Shown piece after piece: positions 60,263-64,000 of a stretch of 64,000 bases of DNA; positions within the stretch are counted from its first letter, which is position 1; each line of letters starts with the position of its first letter. The stretch lies in assembly GCF_016906535.1 (NCBI RefSeq), contig NC_057375.1:1798001-1862000 (forward strand), in the 5' to 3' direction. The DNA is from Rhizoctonia solani (taxonomy: Eukaryota > Basidiomycota > Agaricomycetes > Cantharellales > Ceratobasidiaceae). The notes beneath the pieces were generated by a model. It did not search any database, was not told where the DNA came from, and worked only from the letters and a program-made list of their open reading frames with translations. A program made the translations under genes and the position numbers.

Positions 60263-62199
60263 TGGATCAATCCCATTGTTTCGTTTGTAAACTGAAATTT
60301 GAATTGATACTTTAGTTGAATAAGAACTCTGTTACTTTGATATAATGTGCATAAGAGGATGCACGGGCTTCCCATTTTTCAAAGTCTACCGTCGGGAATG
60401 AGGCTTGGATCAGTCTCATGGATCCAGACCCGAAGAGACTACGGAGCAATGAAGCATGTGAATACTGTATCGCAGCATTGCGCCATACTCTATGGCCTCT
60501 TGCGATTAACAGACACCGGGGATGGTCACGGCGGAGATAGCTGGATTTGGTCACCTCAACTCGATAAAGCCATCTTAACCTTCTTGCTGTTCTCGGGCCT
60601 CGTATCTTACAATGGTTTGGTTCTCCAAAGAACAACCGCCGGATTTTTCGGAGATCATATCCCGGATTATTACCGTACCCCAATACTGTAGATCCTTCGT
60701 GCTGATCATCGGTAATCGCGAGCCCCGACGGTTAACTCGGAGCGGGAGCAGATCTCGACGGATACTGGCGGGTCATGGTATACACAATTCGTTCATAATT
60801 ATTGCAAATTGATGAGTGACCAGGTCCCTGGTTCTATCGATGGAACTAAATTAACTATCAGTCGAAGTGATCTAAGGGCTCCGTGTAATCTATCCAGCTC
60901 GGGAAGATTTATCAAGCATTCTCTTGAATTTAAAATAAGTGCCTGATCCCCGTGTGTGGCTATGAAAGCCTTTAGGGTCGAGAGCCCCCTTCGTCAACCG
61001 TCCAGGACAAGTGATGGACTTCCCTGTTAGTTGAGTATTCGGTTCGGTTAGCCCCGGCTCCGCTTAGCTCTGGTTCCGGTGTGATTAACGAGGTACAGTT
61101 ATGCAATGACAAACCTCAGAATTACTGAGATAAGGCGCTGATATGGGAATAATAAAGGTGGAGCGTTTTTATCGCAATTGGCCGCTGGTTGACGTAATTA
61201 GCCACCGATTGATGTGCCCATGACAGACACGGTTGAGTATCTGGAGACAGTGGACATACGTAAACCAAGTATGTGTCCGGGTCGAGGCTAAGCGACCAGC
61301 AGATAACTCGGCGAAGTCCGAGATTATGCGCAAATACGACATTGCAGACCACACCAGAGCAGTATATCAAGTCTTCCCTACTTCCGAATTCGTTTTAGTC
61401 TACAACTAAATGCTGTAACTTGGTGTCTTGCGGACGGTAGATGCTGATTTACCGTATACCAAGACAGGACGTGCCCGAATTCGCTAACCATTCTCGATAA
61501 GCGATTCCCTTGTAGGCGTAGGCTTGTTTATAAATTGGGATACAGAGGAAAGATCCATGCAGAGCTATACGATAGTAAGGTTTGAAAGGTCTTTCCATGC
61601 CCCAGCATTTGGAGTGTCGAGCCGGTATCTCTTCCTGCTTGATGCAATGCTCCCGCAGAGGCCTCAATGTGGCCACAAAGCCGTTAGGTTCTTCAAATCA
61701 AGCCCAGAAAATTTGAAGATTACTTTGGCTTTGGACAAACAAGCCTATGGTATTCTCAAAGAGATCAATTTCTAGCTCTGCTAGCCTATTATGTATATAG
61801 ATAACAGCATACACCGTTGATGTGTAGAATGTGATGCAAACTACGCATTCTGTAGATCGTAGTGAAGGGAGACCGATGTACCAAGATACCGAGGGGTTCC
61901 ATCGAACTTAGAAGAGCATGCCAAATACTGAGAGCCCGAGCCCTCATCGCACAACCATGAGTTGTAGATTTTTTGAAGAAGTAGTGAACTTCTGCCAGTA
62001 CAAGGGCGATGGTCGCAAGGTGGCAGATTTTGAGGCAAGGGGAAAGTTTTAATACATGAATAAGAGGAAAACGCTCGGGACAGCCCCTGGTCCTATACAG
62101 TACACGAAGAAGAAATGCCGAGTGAATGCCACTCCAACATGTGATGCATTATGTGTTGAAATGTCAGCATCATATCTAGATATTATGGATGCGCGTCCG

Positions 62200-62297
62200 C
62201 GTGATCTGTTTGTATCTGTTTGTACATTTCGTGTATATGCTCACGGGAGTTTTCATGTAAACCTCAGTTCACTATATCATAGTCGCAGCTGAGGTAT
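62200..62297 (+). repeat. Dispersed repeat, second copy
   Basis: Matches 37030-37128 in the same orientation. It ends in the hairpin CCTCAG...CTGAGG. A further partial copy of its tail (TTCACTATATCATAGTCG) lies at about 62791-62808. Confidence 0.55.
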
Positions 62298-62803
62298 AAA
62301 TCGGCCTCGGACTGGCGCATACAAGAGAGGAAAATGAGAGTATATCAGATGAGGAAATACACATACCACCAAGACCGGCAGACAGAAGAAGGGTGTGGGA
62401 CGGAGAGGCAGAGTGCCACCGGGGCCAAGCCACCAAGCGAGCTGGGTGGGCGGCCAAACCGGGTCGTGTACCAATAGAAGAAGTATGGATGGGTGGGACT
62501 CACAGAGAAATGAGGGACAAGCTCTGTTGCGAGCACGTTTTGCTCGCAGTACGTAGGAAGGAAGGGAAGGCACAAGGCGCGCAAGCGTCGAAACGTCGTA
62601 CTATAAACAACGCTCAAATGCGATACATAGTGAGTGACAAAAGGTACCTACCCTGGCCTGGTCGGCCCAGTATCTGGTTTGCGGGCTCCGCAGGCTCCGT
62701 CGCAAAACTCCACATACACTTTTTCTATTAATTTTCATGACATGTCACGGTACCTGTAGATTAATTTACATTTGGGCTCATAAAATACAGTTCACTATAT
62801 CAT

Positions 62804-62840
62804 AGTCGAAGCTTAGACTATTTGACATTTAGCTTCGACT
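62804..62840. repeat. Inverted repeat, 10-bp arms
   Basis: AGTCGAAGCT at 62804-62813 and AGCTTCGACT at 62831-62840 around a 17-nt loop, next to the dispersed-repeat tail. Confidence 0.7.
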
Positions 62841-64000
62841 TACCTGCGCTCTCAAGATTATGCACCTTTGCTGGCCACAGTGCACACCCGGCACTTGGCA
62901 GTAACCACCGCGTGAGTCACGTATTCAATACCTGTTGATATTTTGCCTTTTTGTCTCTATCTCCCCCCACTTTGTGGTCTCGAATGCACACTCACGAGAC
63001 ATCATATCCTCATTATATGCTCGCTTTCTATCCACTCACCACACCGCGTGTTCTGAGCACAGTTGAGATTGGTCTGTCTCAATTCCATACGATCTTTTGG
63101 CCCAATAAACGAGGATGTCCATAATTGCGTGGATGAGTCCGTGTGTTTTCTCCCTACATTCAGTGCATGATTTGTCTCCATGAAAGTGTTTCAGACCTTC
63201 ATTACTAGAATGTCTTCTAAGCTTTAGATTGAACATTTTGATATGCGCATATTTACCACCCTTGCTCACATCAGATTTGACATGAACTTATGCTCAAATA
63301 CGGGTTTTCAATATTAAGACAAGAAACCACAGGATGAAAAAATTAAGTAAAATGAAACAAGGCACCTTGTAGAAAGACGTAGAATGTAATAGAATACAAG
63401 TAATTACTGAGTAAATACAAGAGTGGGATGAGATGAGTATTCGGGGCCTGAACAAGGCCCTTTTATACTCTACAGGTATGAATTACGCGTATGCTTGCGC
63501 GTACTGCGCATACATCGGGCGAGTCATCCACCTGACTCGATTACAGAACATTGTACTTCACTCTAATCTACTACATTTATACAAAAATCGAATTCGTATT
63601 TCTACACACCTCAAATATGAGATACCATTAGTACTATATATTGGCGTTCGGTTCAGATTGACTATATATCCATGAGCCAATGTGGGCAACAGTGCGATTG
63701 CCGAAACTTGTGTACTTGAACATATTTGTAATTATTTTGGGAGATTGTAGTTCAAGTTAATTGTGCGTAAGCACTCGTCTGGCAGCGGTCACTTCAATAT
63801 GTCCTGCTAGGCTGCATTAATCAAAGCTGTACAGGGTTGTGTATGAACAACCCTGGCTCTCAAGTACGAAGTACGTGCTGCCTTCGTCTGAAGCAGGACC
63901 AAAACGAGTTATAATAGCTCGATATATGCGCAAAGACTCGGGCTGATAAAAGGCCTCATGATCGCTGATTGATGGTTATTTGTAACGTAATTTCATTGTA

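Larger units (their letters stand above)
60263..64000. other. Repeat-bearing intergenic end of the window
   Basis: No coding gene supported; open frames at 60312-60691 (both strands), 61524-61775 and 62272-62731 show no domain or splice support. Repeats are listed separately. The stretch 62880-64000 is AT-rich with no recognised feature. Confidence 0.4.

Overview
The window looks like nuclear DNA of an agaricomycete fungus, most plausibly Rhizoctonia/Ceratobasidium (Cantharellales). I infer this from the very intron-dense genes (7 to 15 introns of about 47-62 nt, nearly all GT-AG), the basidiomycete-style P450, ThuA and F-box genes, and a ricin-type lectin resembling the Rhizoctonia agglutinin. 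No database search was possible. Exon models were built by hand from reading frame plus splice sites, and most close with exact phase.

Layout. 1-3135: 3' part of an ABCC (MRP-type) transporter, + strand, already open at the window edge. 3573-4364: LINE debris. 4860-11280: two tandem, apparently intact Zn(II)2Cys6 transcription factor genes, both - strand, with patchwork near-identity that suggests gene conversion. 12330-18576: a seven-exon gene for a huge Ser-rich disordered protein (about 1,979 aa). 20502-22407: an 11-exon multi-pass membrane protein. 24291-25590: F-box protein. 26740-27650: decayed WD40 repeats. 28489-30976: cytochrome P450 (13 exons). 31625-33529: heme catalase. 34807-36110: secreted, probably GPI-anchored ThuA-like protein.

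36111-49260 is repeat-rich. A P450 pseudogene (38676-47470) carries in one intron a 6.2-kb LTR element (38903-45091) with 465-bp LTRs differing at two noticed positions, a 5-bp target-site duplication and a polypurine tract. The element has no recognisable pol gene. It carries two overlapping gag-like ORFs and, antisense, a spliced gene with the motif set of a geminivirus/CRESS-DNA-like Rep: HUH endonuclease motifs I-III plus SF3 helicase Walker A, Walker B and motif C. A Rep cargo inside an LTR retroelement is the most unusual object in the window. A second, truncated P450 copy (48100-48535) and a GC-rich island follow.

49378-60262 holds a compact group of possible lectin/pore-former genes. 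One encodes a helical protein ending in a jacalin-like domain (-). A beta-trefoil (ricin-B) lectin gene (+) has a frame-switching GGA/GAG repeat. A divergent pair of related helical proteins (56647-58302 - and 58946-60262 +) shares a motif; one has a hydrophobic hairpin between coiled coils, the layout of alpha-pore-forming proteins. Their co-location suggests, but does not prove, a joint role in defence or antagonism.

60263-64000 has no gene I can support, only dispersed repeats and hairpins.
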